Assembly (NCBI GenBank): GCA_022414725.1
Contig: CM039463.1
Span: forward strand, 82,962,772 to 83,026,771
Length of the DNA: 64,000 nucleotides
Reading direction: 5' to 3'
Origin: Microglena sp. YARC
Taxonomy: Eukaryota; Chlorophyta; Chlorophyceae; Chlamydomonadales; Chlamydomonadaceae
In this document: one piece after another, positions 46,092 to 55,535 of the stretch
How the letters are laid out: each line of letters opens with the position of its first letter
How positions within the stretch are numbered: position 1 is the first letter of the stretch
Program-made: the position numbers and the translations under genes
The notes under the pieces: model-generated
The model's database searches: none
What the model saw: only the letters and a program-made list of their open reading frames with translations
What the model was told of the DNA's origin: nothing

Positions 46092-47148
46092 GGGGGGGGG
46101 GGGGCAAGGATGCTGCCACGCTTGTACAGGAGTTCAACAATGAGGAGGCAGCCTTCCGAGCTGGGAAGTCCTCCCTCTTGCGCTGTTGCTTGCCCGCCTG
46201 CGAAGTGATACTGCCCTCTGTAAGCATTGCTACAGCACGTTGGACGACACCAGAGATGGGCGCATGACCCCATAACAGGTAAGTGGGGGACGGGGTGGGA
46301 CGGGGTGGGGGGGGCTGTGGTGTGTGTGTGTGGGGGGGGGGGGTCAGGCTGTTTTGGTGGTGGTGGTGGGGGGGGGGGGGGGGGGGGGCTGCCCTCTTTA
46401 ACCATTATTACAGCACGTTGAACGACAACGGGGATGGGCGATTGACCCCTTCACAGGCAAGTGGGGCACAGGGGGAAGGGGGGGGGGGGGGGGCTGTCCT
46501 CATGAGCCATTGCTACAGCACGTTGGACAAACAACGGAGATGGCGATTGACCATGACAGTTTGCAACCATGATGGCCATGTCCCTCCATGAAGAACCTCC
46601 TCTCGCCTGGTTCAAGACCGGCAAGCCTGTCATCCCCCCCCCCCCCACACACACACACACACACAACACACACTCACACACATACACACACTCACACACA
46701 CACACAACCCCCTCACACAGCCTCATCCTCAGCCTGCCCACCCCACACACTCAGCCTCAGCCTGCCCACACACACACAACACACAACACACACACTCATC
46801 ATCAGCCTGCCCCCCCCCCCCCCCCACTCACACACACACTCATCCTCAGCCTGGCCCCCACCCCAACCCGTTTCCCATGCCTTCGCACCCCCCGCAGTTT
46901 GCAACCATGATGGCCACGGCCCTCCCTAATGACCCTCCACTCGTCTGGTTCAAGACTGGCAAGCCTGTGGTCGCCGTGGACCACTCCTATGTGACCATCA
47001 TGGTTTTATTTCTGGGATTATACTCACCACCACAGTCTCATCCTCATCCTGCCCCCCCCCCCCACCCCCCACCCCAACACAAACACTAACACAAACACAA
47101 ACACACACCCCACACATACCGTTTTCCATGCCTCCCCACCCCACGCAG
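45777..47148 (+). repeat. Array of copies of exon u end and exon v start, with G runs
   Basis: The end of exon u recurs at 45863-45942, 46110-46278, 46389-46456 and 46494-46560 (TTGGACGACAACAGAGATGG), most with GCAAGT or GTAAGT donors. The start of exon v recurs at 46561-46640 and 46899-47010 (FATMMAxxL). Long G homopolymers (for example 46032-46104) and CACACA repeats lie between. The 46494-46640 copy joins both exon edges without an intron. Confidence 0.85.
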
Positions 47149-47460
47149 TTTGCAACCATGATGGCCATGGCCCTCCCTAAAGACCCTCCACTCGTCTGGT
47201 TCAAGACTGGCAAGCCTGTGGCTGACGAGGACTACTCCTATGCGACCGCCATGGTTTTCCTAGGTAGGACGGATCCTGTCTCACAGCAAGAGCTACTGGA
47301 AAAACTCGCAGCTGCTGTAGAGGCCACCAAGAAGGCCGGTGCAATTGACCGGATCATGACGGAGAACGAGGGCAAGCCTGACTTCGAGCCTGAGCTTGGA
47401 GGTCCAGAGGTGGCTCTTGGAAAACTAGCCGCACAGCTCGTTCCACAGGCTGGTGTTCAG
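47149..47460 (+). CDS. Exon v: linker between EF-hand units
   Basis: Exactly 104 codons in phase 0, acceptor CCACGCAG and donor GTTCAG|GTGAGT. It reads FATMMAMALPKDPPLVWFKT, then YSYATAMVFLGRTDPVSQQE, then LEKLAAAVEATKKAGAIDRI and ELGGPEVALGKLAAQLV. The helix ending ELGGPE-x-x-L-x-KLAA returns in exon y, so this part of the protein is an internal duplication. Confidence 0.85.
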
Positions 47461-48266
47461 GTGAGTGCTGGGGGAGGTGCAGGAGGGCAAGACTGGCTGC
47501 ACAGCTCGTTCCACAGGCTGGTGTTCAGGTGAGTGCAGGGGGAGGCGCAGGAGGGCAAGACTGGCTGCACAGCTCGTTTTATAGGCTGGTGTTCAGGTGA
47601 GTGCAGGGGGAGGTGCAGGAGGGCAAGACTGGCTGCACAGCTCGTTTTATAGGCTGGTGTTCAGGTGAGTGCAGGGGGAGGTGCAGGAGGGCAAGACTGG
47701 CTGCACAGCTCGTTTTATAGGCTGGTGTTCAGGTGAGTGCAGGGGGGGTGCAGGAGGGCAAGACTGGCTGCACAGCTCGTTTTATAGGCTGGTGTTCAGG
47801 TGAGTGCAGGGGGAGGTGCAGGAGGGCAAGACTGGCTGCACAGCTCGTTTTGTAGGCTGGTGTTCAGGTGAGTGCAGGGGGAGGTGCAGGAGGGCAAAAC
47901 TGGCTGCACAGCTCGTTCCAGAGGCTGGTGTTCAGGTGAGTGCAGGGGGAGGTGCAGGAGGGCAAGACTGGCTGGACAGCTCGTTCCACAGGCTGGTGTT
48001 CAGGTAAGTGCAGCGGCAGGGGCAGGAGGGCACGAGTGGGGGTGCAGGGGCAAGTGCAGTGCTAGGGGAGGGCACGTACCTGGAGCACTGCAGCCTGCAG
48101 GGTACTGAGACAGCCTAAACACTAAACCCTATACCTGTTCCCACCCACTGTGCAGGATACTGGGGCCGCCAAAACCCTAAATCCTAAACCTCTTCCCACC
48201 CACTGCGCAGGGTACTGAGGCCCCCCAAAACCCTAAACTCTAAACCTCTTCCCACCCACTGTGCAG
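47461..48266 (+). repeat. 68-bp donor-side array and short acceptor-side array
   Basis: Eight copies of GCACAGCTCGTT...AGGCTGGTGTTCAG|GTGAGTGCAG, a 68-bp unit containing the exon v end and donor, run to 48005, all with intact GTGAGT or GTAAGT. Then CCACTGTGCAGGATACTG (the exon w start) occurs at about 48149, 48207 and the true site, with CCCTAAAC between. Confidence 0.9.
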
Positions 48267-48723
48267 GATACTGAGGCCGCCTTTAAGAAGTTTGATGCCG
48301 ATGGGTCTGGTTTTCTTGACTCCACTGAGCTAGCCCTTGCTCTAAGAAGCGTTTCCCCAAAGATAGAAGACAATGCGCTCCGAGTACTTCTGGCATACTT
48401 GCAAGATTACGGGGACACTAACAAAGATGGGAAGGTGTCTCAGGAGGAGCTCCGCAGTTGCTTGGTGCCATTTGTACCCCCTCCCCCTGAGAAGGAGATC
48501 AATGAACTTGTGCAACAGTACGAAGCTGGCCAAATCTCCATCTTCCAGCTGCTTTACTCAGTCACCGAGCTCCAGCCAGCCTCTATCCCAGCATTCTGGC
48601 AACAGCAATCAAAGGTAGCCAAAGGAGGTGGAGCTGCTGGCGCCAAAGGAAGTGGTACAGTCAGCAGTAACCCCACCGTTCTGAGCGATTCAATCCCTCA
48701 GGTCATCCAAGCCCTAATACCAG
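48267..48723 (+). CDS. Exon w: canonical EF-hand pair
   Basis: The acceptor is CACTGTGCAG and the donor is ATACCAG|GTAAGG. Its 152 codons carry two complete EF loops: DADGSGFLDSTE and DTNKDGKVSQEE, both with acidic positions 1, 3 or 5, Gly 6 and Glu 12. Between and after them are RVLLAYLQDYG and PEKEINELVQQYEAGQISIF. A basic, Gly-rich linker (KVAKGGGAAGAKGSGTVSS) follows. These loops should bind calcium. Phase 1 at the end matches exon x. Confidence 0.9.
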
Positions 48724-48863
48724 GTAAGGGAGAGCTGGTCAGCACTTCTTTTCCTAAACCATCTAAACCACATAAACCACCAAAACCACCTAAACCCTAA
48801 CCCACTTAAACCCAAGTACTGACCAGCTAAGTGCTGACCAGCTTCTCCCCACCCTAATACCAG

Positions 48864-49021
48864 GCACCAAACTTAAGCCGGTCGACATTGAGCAGGTGGT
48901 GTGCATGGTTGGTCTGGAGCATGCGCATGCAAGTGGGAAGAGCATCACAGCGACAGAGTTTCAAGAGGCGATGCTATCGTCTACAGAAGGGGCCAAGCGT
49001 GCCGGAGCTATGCACCGAATG
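48864..49021 (+). CDS. Exon x
   Basis: The acceptor is AATACCAG|GCACC and the donor is CGAATG|GTGGGT. After the phase-1 join it reads TKLKPVDIEQVVCMVGLEHA, then HASGKSITATEFQEAMLSST and EGAKRAGAMHRM. GKSITATEFQEAM resembles a degenerate EF-hand half. Its end seeds a long array downstream. An ACCCTAATACCAG copy also ends the preceding exon (48714), another edge duplication. Confidence 0.8.
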
Positions 49022-50064
49022 GTGGGTGGGGGTTTAGGGCTTCGGCTATGCACCGGTTGGTGGGTGGGGGTTTAGGGCTTCGGCTATGCACCGGTTGGTG
49101 GGTGGGGGTTTAGGGCTTAGGCTATGCACCGGTTGGTGGGTGTGGGGTTAGGGCTTCGGCTATGCACCGGTTGGTGGGTGGGGGGTTAGGAGCTTCGGCT
49201 ATGCACCGGTTGGTGGGTGGGGGTTTAGGCTTAGGCTATGCACCGGTTGGTGGGTGGGGTTAGGGCTTAGGCTATGCACCGGTTGGTGGGTGGGGGTTAG
49301 GGCTTAGGCTATGCACCGGTTGGTGGGTGGGGGTTAGGGCTTAGGCTATGCACCAGATGGTGGGTGGGGGTTAGGGCTTAGGCTATGCACCAGATGGTGG
49401 GTGGCGGTTAGGGCTTAGGCTATGCACCAGATGGTGGGTGGGGGGTTTAGGGCTTAGGCTATGCACCAGATGGTGGGTGGGGGGTTAGGGCTTAGGCTAT
49501 GCACCAGATGGTGGGTGGGGGTTAGGGCTTAGGCTATGCACCAGATGGTGGGTGGGGGGTTAGGGCTTAGGCTATGCACCAGATGGTGGGTGGGGGGTTA
49601 GGGCTTAGGCTATGCACCAGATGGTGGGTGGGGGGTTTAGGGCTTAGGCTATGCACCAGATGGTGGGTGGGGCTTTAGGGTTTAGGCTATGCACCGAATG
49701 GTGGGTGGGCGGTTAGGGCTTAGGCTATGCACTGGGTGGTGGGTGGGGCCAAGCGCGCTTTAGCTATGCACCGAATGGTGGTGGGGGTTTAGGCTTAGGC
49801 TATGTTACCGGATGGTGGGTGGAGGTTTAGGGCTTCAGCTAAGCACCAGATAGTGAGTGTTGGGTGGCATGTCACGGCCTACACTAGCAAGAAGGCCTTA
49901 CACAAGCACAATTAGAAGCTTCTCTCTTTCGACCTCACAGTCACCCCCAATCATTCGGCAATGCCCAGGTCAAGGAACCAACCAATCAATCAACTAATGC
50001 CCAGGTCAACCAACCAACCAACCATCCAACCAACCAACCAACTGTACAACCAATCAATGCCCAG
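49022..50064 (+). repeat. Donor-side array of exon x, about 20 copies
   Basis: Units of about 38 bp, GGCTATGCACCAGATGGTGG GTGGGGGTTAGGGCTTA, repeat the exon x end and its GTGGGT donor to 49850. Early copies carry ACCGGTTGG, later ones ACCAGATGG. AACCAACCAATC repeats and AATGCCCAGGTCAAGG (copies of the next acceptor, at 49965 and 50000) follow. Confidence 0.9.
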
Positions 50065-50262
50065 GTCAAGGAAGCTGAGGAGGAGGGCGAGACGTTGGAT
50101 CTTGATCATGAGCTTGGGGGTCCTGAGCTTGTGCTGATGAAGCTTGCAGCGGCCTTTGGATCCGGTGGAGGGGCAGACAGTTCATTGGAGCAAGCTTTCA
50201 AGGAGGCTGATAAGGATGGCAGTGGCTTCTTAGACTCTGCGGAGCTATGTACTGTGATCAAG
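50065..50262 (+). CDS. Exon y: second ELGGPE unit and EF-hand
   Basis: Exactly 66 codons, acceptor ATGCCCAG and donor ATCAAG|GTGAGC. It reads VKEAEEEGETLDLDHELGGP, then ELVLMKLAAAFGSGGGADSS and LEQAFKEADKDGSGFLDSAE. The loop DKDGSGFLDSAE is a canonical EF-hand and the preceding ELGGPE motif repeats that of exon v. Confidence 0.9.
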
Positions 50263-50693
50263 GTGAGCGGTGTACTGTGATCTGTTATCAAGGTGTACTG
50301 CAGAGCTGTGTACTGTGATCCAGGTGTACTGTGATCCAGGTGTACTGTGATCAAGGTGAGCGGTGTACTGTGATCTGTTATCAAGGTGTACTGCAGAGCT
50401 GTGTACTGTGATCCAGGTGTACTGTGATCCAGGTGTACTGCAGAGCTGTGTACTGTGATCAAGGTGAGCGGTGTACTGTGATCTGTTATCAATGTGTACT
50501 GCAGAGCTGTGTACTGTGATCCAGGTGTACTGCAGAGCTGTGAACTGTGACCAACGTGTACTGCAGAGCTGTGTACTGTGGTCAAGGTGTACTGCATAGC
50601 TGTGTGCTGTGATCAAGGCTGCAAGTCACTCACCTCGCCCACTAAGCCTCACCCCTGACCTCACCTAACTCACTTTTGCAAACATGCTTGTAG
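50263..50693 (+). repeat. Donor-side array of exon y
   Basis: GAGCTGTGTACTGTGATCAA GGTGAGCGGTG and shorter GTGTACTGTGATCC units, copies of the exon y end, repeat about ten times to 50610, several with GTGAGC. The last 80 bases are ordinary intron. Confidence 0.9.
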
Positions 50694-51401
50694 GCTGCTT
50701 GTCCAGGTATCAGTGACGACGAGCTGCGTGTGTTGCTTATCTACATACTGGAGTACTCAGACGCAGAGAGGGATTTCAAGACAAGCAAAGCTGAGCTGGT
50801 TAGCATGCTGGCCCCCTTTGACCCCTCTGCCCCTCCGGGTGCCCCTGCTGATGGTGGGCCTGCTGCTGCTGGACCTGGGTCTGTGGCCTCAGCCCCCCCT
50901 GCTGGCCCTGGGACTGTGGCCCCAGCCCACCCTGCTGGACCCGGAACTGTGGCCCCAGCCCACCCTGCTGGGCCTGGGACTGTGGCCCCAGCCCTCCCTG
51001 CTGGACCTGGGACGGAGGCCTCAGCCCCCCCTGCTGGACCTGGGAAGGTGGCCTCAGCCCCCCCTGCTGGTTCTCATGAAGTTGGCATCTCTGCTGGACC
51101 TCTACCTGCTGCCACTGCTGGGGGTGATACTGCTGGGGGTGCAGCCGTACAAGCTGCAGGTTCTATGTCGTATGCTGGAGCAGTCAAAAGAGAGGGGGAT
51201 ACTGCTCCAGTAGCATCCCCTCCCCCAGTGCCAGCTGGCCCAAGTGATGCTGGTGGAAGGGCAGGGAATGCTGCTGCTGGCGATGCTCCCCAGTCCTTGG
51301 CACAGGATGCCCCCACTCCAGCTGTACCTGCCAGTGGAAGCGGTGGTGCTCCTGCCACTGCAGATATTGCCAAGGCTCCCAACCATCTGCCGCCCTTGTA
51401 G
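50694..51401 (+). CDS. Exon z: terminal exon, EF-hand half and Ala/Pro tail
   Basis: The acceptor is GCTTGTAG and the frame is open for 235 codons to TAG at 51399. It starts AACPGISDDELRVLLIYILE, whose DELRVLL-x-Y helix parallels exon w. The partner loop DAERDFKTSKAE lacks Gly 6, so it is degenerate. The remainder is low complexity: PAGPGTVAPAHPAGPGTVAP repeats, then SYAGAVKREGD and a Pro/Ala-rich tail. This is the C-terminus of the giant protein. Confidence 0.9.
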   Translation, partial: AACPGISDDELRVLLIYILEYSDAERDFKTSKAELVSMLAPFDPSAPPGAPADGGPAAAGPGSVASAPPAGPGTVAPAHPAGPGTVAPAHPAGPGTVAPALPAGPGTEASAPPAGPGKVASAPPAGSHEVGISAGPLPAATAGGDTAGGAAVQAAGSMSYAGAVKREGDTAPVASPPPVPAGPSDAGGRAGNAAAGDAPQSLAQDAPTPAVPASGSGGAPATADIAKAPNHLPPL

Positions 51402-51689
51402 ACTTTGTTTTGGTTACATGGTCTACCAGCCTTCAGGCTGCTCAGCGTATGCAGGCGGAGTAAACATGAGGAGTATAAACACTTCACCCCACCCCCGAGT
51501 ACAGGACGTAAGCACCTGAAGATGCAATCATGCAGGTTCCGTAAGATTTCCCTGGGCCTATGTTATATGGGCCCATGCTATAAAGTGTATATTTGTTTTA
51601 ATGTTTTTGTACCGTACAATGATCAGCGGGGGGCTTCACTTTCCTCCCATCTGTTGCTAGTGCTCTTTGTAACAGTCCAAGGGTAGCAA
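51402..51689 (+). other. 3' untranslated region
   Basis: The sequence after the stop contains no splice-like array. TGTAA at 51668-51672, about 270 bases after the stop, matches the green-algal polyadenylation signal. The true cleavage site is not visible. Confidence 0.55.
51668..51672 (+). terminator. Candidate TGTAA polyadenylation signal
   Basis: A five-base match only, supported by its position downstream of the stop codon and before a repeat element. Confidence 0.4.
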
Positions 51690-51793
51690 TTGAAATTGAA
51701 ATTGTTACATCCGAGTAATGTACTAATGTGCCACTCTCAGGACGTGAAGTTAAGGACACCACTGCGTAAGCCGGAACTAGCAGTAGTCACCAT
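51690..51793 (-). repeat. Inverted partner of 55250-55346
   Basis: ATTGAAATTGAAATTGTTAC, CCACTCTCAGGACGTGAAGT and TAAGGACACCACTGCGTAAG occur inverted at 55250-55346. The only large difference is about 8 extra bases (TACTAATG) here. This could be a second copy of the element at 55236-55535, or one of two terminal repeats of a 3.6-kb unit. Confidence 0.8.
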
Positions 51794-52878
51794 ACAGGTA
51801 GCAAAATAGGCTAAAATGGCTCCCATTTGCTTGCTCCCCGTCTGCCTCTCTTACTTGAACTTGAACTTGGTTACATAGCTTCATCCAGCAATTTGGCTGC
51901 TCGCTGCCGTCGGCAGTAAAAACATTATTACCAGGAAAATGTAAACGCGGACAAATCTGCCTCTAAAAGGGCTCCCCATCTGCGCGCTTATTTCCCCACA
52001 TAAAAAGCTACAAAATAACACATTACGGTCCTGCGATACCTCGAAGCTAAAGGGAAGAGAACATACTTAGTTACTTGGTAACGTAGTTAGTTCTACAACT
52101 TTGCATCCACATGTGTAACGGTGGCAGCCCATCTGCATTGCCGGCCACTTGACCCCCTGCTGCATGCTAGTTGAAATTCAGAGACCTTGCATGTAGTAAT
52201 AGTTTCAGACGCAGTCAACACTGCAACGTCATGAAATTTTCCTCTCCTTGAGGGACTGTAGATGCTGCAGTAGTAGCTGTCTAGGAATTATTTTGTCTAA
52301 TTAAATAGACTTCTGTTGTGAATGCCAGATCTATTCCCAAGCTGGTGACATGTACATGACCAGGTTTTTCAGCTATGCTTTATGCAAGGTGACTGCAATG
52401 TGACCTGCCAGTCAAGTTAAATTAAGGTGATCAAGTAGCTTAGCTATATATACCGGTATTGGGGCTGCTGTTAGGCACATCTTGCAGTTTGGCTAGAATT
52501 GGATAGTTACAGGGTTTGCACCCAAACCAAGGCCCCAAGTTGCGGATTCTAGTGATCTTTATGTCTCATATGTATTGCAACACTCAACTTCGTTTTTGTT
52601 GTAAAAATGCCCCACAAAACTGTGCCCTCAAAGTGTGTGTGTGTGTGTGTGTGTGTGTGGGGGGGGGGGGGGCGGGGGGGGGGGGGGGGGGGGAGGGGGC
52701 GGAAGGTAAAACAAGGAAGTGCGGTATTCAAAAATGGCCTAACCAATGCACCGGAAGGGTAAAAACAAAGTTCCGGTATGCCCAGCTCATTTCAGGAAGG
52801 GCATTGTCCTACCCTGTTTATATTTTGTCTGGCAGAGGTGTGTAATTAATCTAGCTTGCCTTCCGCACTCGACTGCAG
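51794..52878. other. Intergenic sequence, nothing recognised
   Basis: Mixed-composition DNA of ordinary complexity without a convincing exon. It contains a (GT)n-(G)n tract at 52635-52698. A promoter for a downstream gene could lie here, but no motif supports that. Confidence 0.5.
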
Positions 52879-52973
52879 GGATGATGGGTAATGCGTTGGA
52901 GAGTGTTTTATGGATGCATCATACTTCCAGGCTGCATCCGTGATCAAAATAATCTTGTCGAGTCGCTACATTC
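52879..52973 (+). CDS. Possible exon 1 of an unidentified small gene
   Basis: The acceptor is CGACTGCAG and the donor is TACATTC|GTGAGT. MMGNALESV and MDASYFQAASVIKIILSSRY are in two frames that would join if a T were missing from the TTTT run at about 52907. No family recognised. Confidence 0.4.
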
Positions 52974-53718
52974 GTGAGTATGGCACAATCTCTAGCCCTC
53001 GCCAAACTACTAGGGGGAGGTCGTGGCAGGGAGTGTCCGCCAGATCTGCGTACTTCAATTTAATTCAATCTTCCTGGGCAAGGCAAGCAGGGGAAAGGGA
53101 GGGAGGGCTTCATTTTCTTCAGGAGCCTAGGGTGCTGGAAGGCAAAGGTTGGTGAGCGCTTTGGAGGAAATTTAGGCGCGAGGGGAAAACTTGGGCAAAT
53201 GGGCAAGAAATTGTATTCGTTAGGTCCTCTATTCCGTTTTGTGTTGTAGACAAGGTTGGTAGGCCCTATCCGAGTATTGCATCGGTAACCACAACCCTAG
53301 TCCCTCGTTTTTTTTTTTTACTAAACCCCGACTAGGCCATAAACGATGAGTGCAGTTAGTGCACAGCGTAACCTGAATCGCCATTTCGCGACATTAGTTA
53401 CTTGAGGCGTGAAACGATTCGCCGGCTACCAATTATTAAGGCATCTTTCTTCTAAACTTTGATTGTCATAATGCTGCATCCAAGACGTCGCCAATCACCG
53501 CGCTTTCGAGGCATCCACCAGGAGGTGGCATCCTTTGCCAAAAAATGAAATAAGCCGATCGATTTATTCCGAGTATAGGAAGTATATGCCCTGCATATTT
53601 GCGATTTATTGAGCATTTGTTAAGATTTTTCTGAGCACCTCATAAAGAGGTAGGGGGGGGGGGGGGTAGGGTAGGGTAGGGTAGGCCTCATTTGTTTGTA
53701 TGCTAACTTTTTACCCAG
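52974..53718. other. Intron or intergenic DNA of the small gene
   Basis: Ordinary sequence with a T run (53309-53320) and GGGTA repeats at 53652-53682. No exon is supported. Confidence 0.4.
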
Positions 53719-53758
53719 GTCTCCGAAGGAAAGCTGAGACCACCCATGAGTTGGCCTC
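53719..53758 (+). CDS. Possible exon 2 of the small gene
   Basis: The acceptor is TTTTTACCCAG and the donor is GGCCTC|GTAAGG. With the phase-1 entry from the previous exon it reads LRRKAETTHELA. It is short, so support rests on splice sites and phase. Confidence 0.35.
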
Positions 53759-53943
53759 GTAAGGGCAGTCTATTGGCACCACTTTGGAACTCGTGCAATA
53801 AGTATCCCCCCCCCTCCCCTCCCACACACAACCCAACCCAACACCTACACCAACCCCCCAGCCCAGCCCCCAATCCACACAGCCCACCACCACACACACC
53901 ACCACCCCACTCGAGTGCCCCTCGTGCGAAGTATATCTAAAAG

Positions 53944-54075
53944 TACATGGATGCCTACTGGAAGGGGAAGCATGTGCGAGAGGTGGAACCTACTGGTCTG
54001 TGGGAGCTACAGACCAAGGAGGTAGAGTATATGGGGAAGCTTGTCAAGCAGTTGGAGTCAGCCAGCCAGACCTAA
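53944..54075 (+). CDS. Possible terminal exon of the small gene
   Basis: The acceptor is TATCTAAAAG. The 43-codon frame YMDAYWKGKHVREVEPTGLW, then ELQTKEVEYMGKLVKQLESA and SQT, ends at TAA (54073-54075). The composition is clearly protein-like with an amphipathic C-terminal helix, unlike the repeats around it. The join to the previous exon is not phase-perfect. I do not recognise the family. Confidence 0.5.
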   Translation, partial: YMDAYWKGKHVREVEPTGLWELQTKEVEYMGKLVKQLESASQT

Positions 54076-54287
54076 CAGGGTGGTGACCAGACTGAGCACA
54101 AGGGGCAGTGTAGCTGTACTGTTGCTTCATCATGCTAGAAAACAGACCGCGTGTACCGTTTTGTTTTTTAATTGTGTATAAGAGTGTCTGAGCTGGGTCT
54201 GTACTATCGTAATAACTCAACTATTACAGAAACCGGTAATTGTTTTTTAATGTTTCTACTGAAGACGGCTGACAGCCTCAAAAGGTC

Positions 54288-54484
54288 ATGATAACGCCTG
54301 GAGAGGCGTGGTGTTAAAGGAGCCCGTCTTACGCGGGTGGGGAGCGGCCTCCTACATCAATTGAAGATACCATCGCTATAACGACGACATGCAACGTCAT
54401 AAGCGACCGAATAGGGAGTCGAACCCACGACTCTTCACTCTTAAGCGACCTGGTCTACCACTAGACCATTATAAATCACTCAAA
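54288..54484 (-). mobile_element. tRNA-derived SINE, copy 2
   Basis: It matches 44507-44705 throughout (TGATAACGCCTGG, GGCGTGGTGTTAA, GGAGTCGAACCC, TGGTCTACCACT). On the minus strand the head has ATGGTCTAGTGGTAGACC and GTGGGTTCGACTCCC. Divergence between the two copies is roughly 15-20% by eye, so neither is very young. Confidence 0.8.
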
Positions 54485-55235
54485 GAGTCTACAGCCTCGA
54501 CATTAAGAGAACCAAGCACCGAAGTTAAGTTCCAAGTTCGAATCTTTCTTACACTTATTGCGTTGTTTCACTGCTAGGACATGAGCCCCTTGTAATCTTT
54601 CGCTGTTCAGTCTCGGCATTGATTTTTGCTGAGTATGTAAGTATATCCTCTCCTCTCTCTTACAAGATTACTGCGGGAGTTCGAGCCTCACTGCCGGAAG
54701 ACAGCGAGTGTCTCGAGTCCGTTCCCTCGGGGGCGATGGTGTTTCCACTGCCAGGATAAGGGGCCATTGTAATCTTTATAATCTTTCATTACAAGAGACA
54801 ATTAAAAATTAAAAAGTTAATAGTTTACAGCGTTACAAGGGTAGCAGTATGCTTCTACCAACAATAATTAAACCGCAGTATAAGGTAAATAACCTAATGT
54901 AAAGCAGTATGACGTAATTTATATCGTAGTATATGGTCAATAACCTAATGTATACCGTAGCATCAGGTCACTATCGCAAGTATAAGGTCAATCCTTGGGT
55001 CAATTACCTCATTTACCGCAGTCTAAGGTCGATTATGCCGCAGTATGTATAAGGTAAATAATAGCTGAATGGTACGGTAGGGCATTTTTCTTTTGTGCAT
55101 GTGGCAGTTTTTTGAGCGCCTTAAAGGAACCAATAGACGATGGCAACATGTCAACTCAAATGTGACGGGTTGGAAATGATTAAATTGCGGCATTCTTATT
55201 TCCGAAGAAGACGAGTAGCCTTAATGGCTGGTGAC
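54485..55235. other. Unannotated sequence with 5S-like and B-box-like strings
   Basis: AAGCACCGAAGTTAAG at 54514-54529 matches the conserved core of 5S rRNA (AAGCACCG and CGAAGTTAAG), but the rest does not fold as 5S. GCGGGAGTTCGAGCCTC at 54673 resembles a tRNA B box. GGTCAATAACC/GGTAAATAACC strings recur near 54885-55070. No gene is recognised. Confidence 0.35.
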
Positions 55236-55535
55236 CAGGGTAATTCAAATGGTGACTACTGCTAGCTCCGGCTTACGCAGTGGTGTCCTTAACTTCACGT
55301 CCTGAGAGTGGCGCATTACTCGGATGTAACAATTTCAATTTCAATCTCAAAGCGCGCGCTTTTGCGCTTTTGAGCGCTGACTTCTTGACCCCCCTCTGCG
55401 CTTTAGCGCAGTGTTTTTGCAACCCCTTCTGGGCGCAGCAAGCATTTTTTTGCGCTTTTTGCACTACAAAGCGCAGTTTTTTTGTTTTCGAGTGCGCTAA
55501 AGCGCTGGCCAATTTGGCAATTTGAAGTACCCTGG
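55236..55535 (+). mobile_element. MITE-family element flanked by 24-bp direct repeats
   Basis: The left end is CAGGGTAATTCAAATGG and the right end, inverted, is CAGGGTACTTCAAATTG. CGAGTAGCCTTAATGGCTGG TGAC is directly repeated on both sides (55212-55235 and 55536-55559). The right half shares the CTTCTGGGCGCAGCA region with the MITEs at 211 and 23098. The left half is the inverted partner of 51690-51793. It looks composite. Confidence 0.7.

Larger units (their letters stand above)
1827..51401 (+). other. Transcription unit: giant PLAT/EF-hand protein gene
   Basis: At least 27 exons on the plus strand can be chained by GT-AG boundaries. Junction phases agree for most joins, for example 2028/3103, 14382/15018, 21488/22901, 23061/24683, 27389/28786, 40807/45264 and 48723/48864. 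The product is about 4,000 residues: a disordered N-terminus with KKGIFGMFSKKKEP and VAQAKSAP repeats, several PLAT/LH2 domains, then EF-hands. PLAT arrays are known from LOXHD1 and polycystins and bind lipid or protein at membranes; combination with EF-hands suggests a calcium-responsive scaffold, which is inference. The 5' end is not identified. Frame breaks at about 4713, 4885, 5025, 8755, 8995-9250, 10137, 17851, 35660-35752, 36487 and 45760 are either consensus errors or decay. Confidence 0.75.

Noticed and set aside
49022..49850. CRISPR-like regular repeats
   Set aside because: Units are contiguous with no unique spacers, eukaryotic context and exon-derived sequence; the same holds for the other arrays.
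54485..54605. 5S rRNA gene
   Set aside because: Only about 16 bases of the conserved core match; the helices are not formed.
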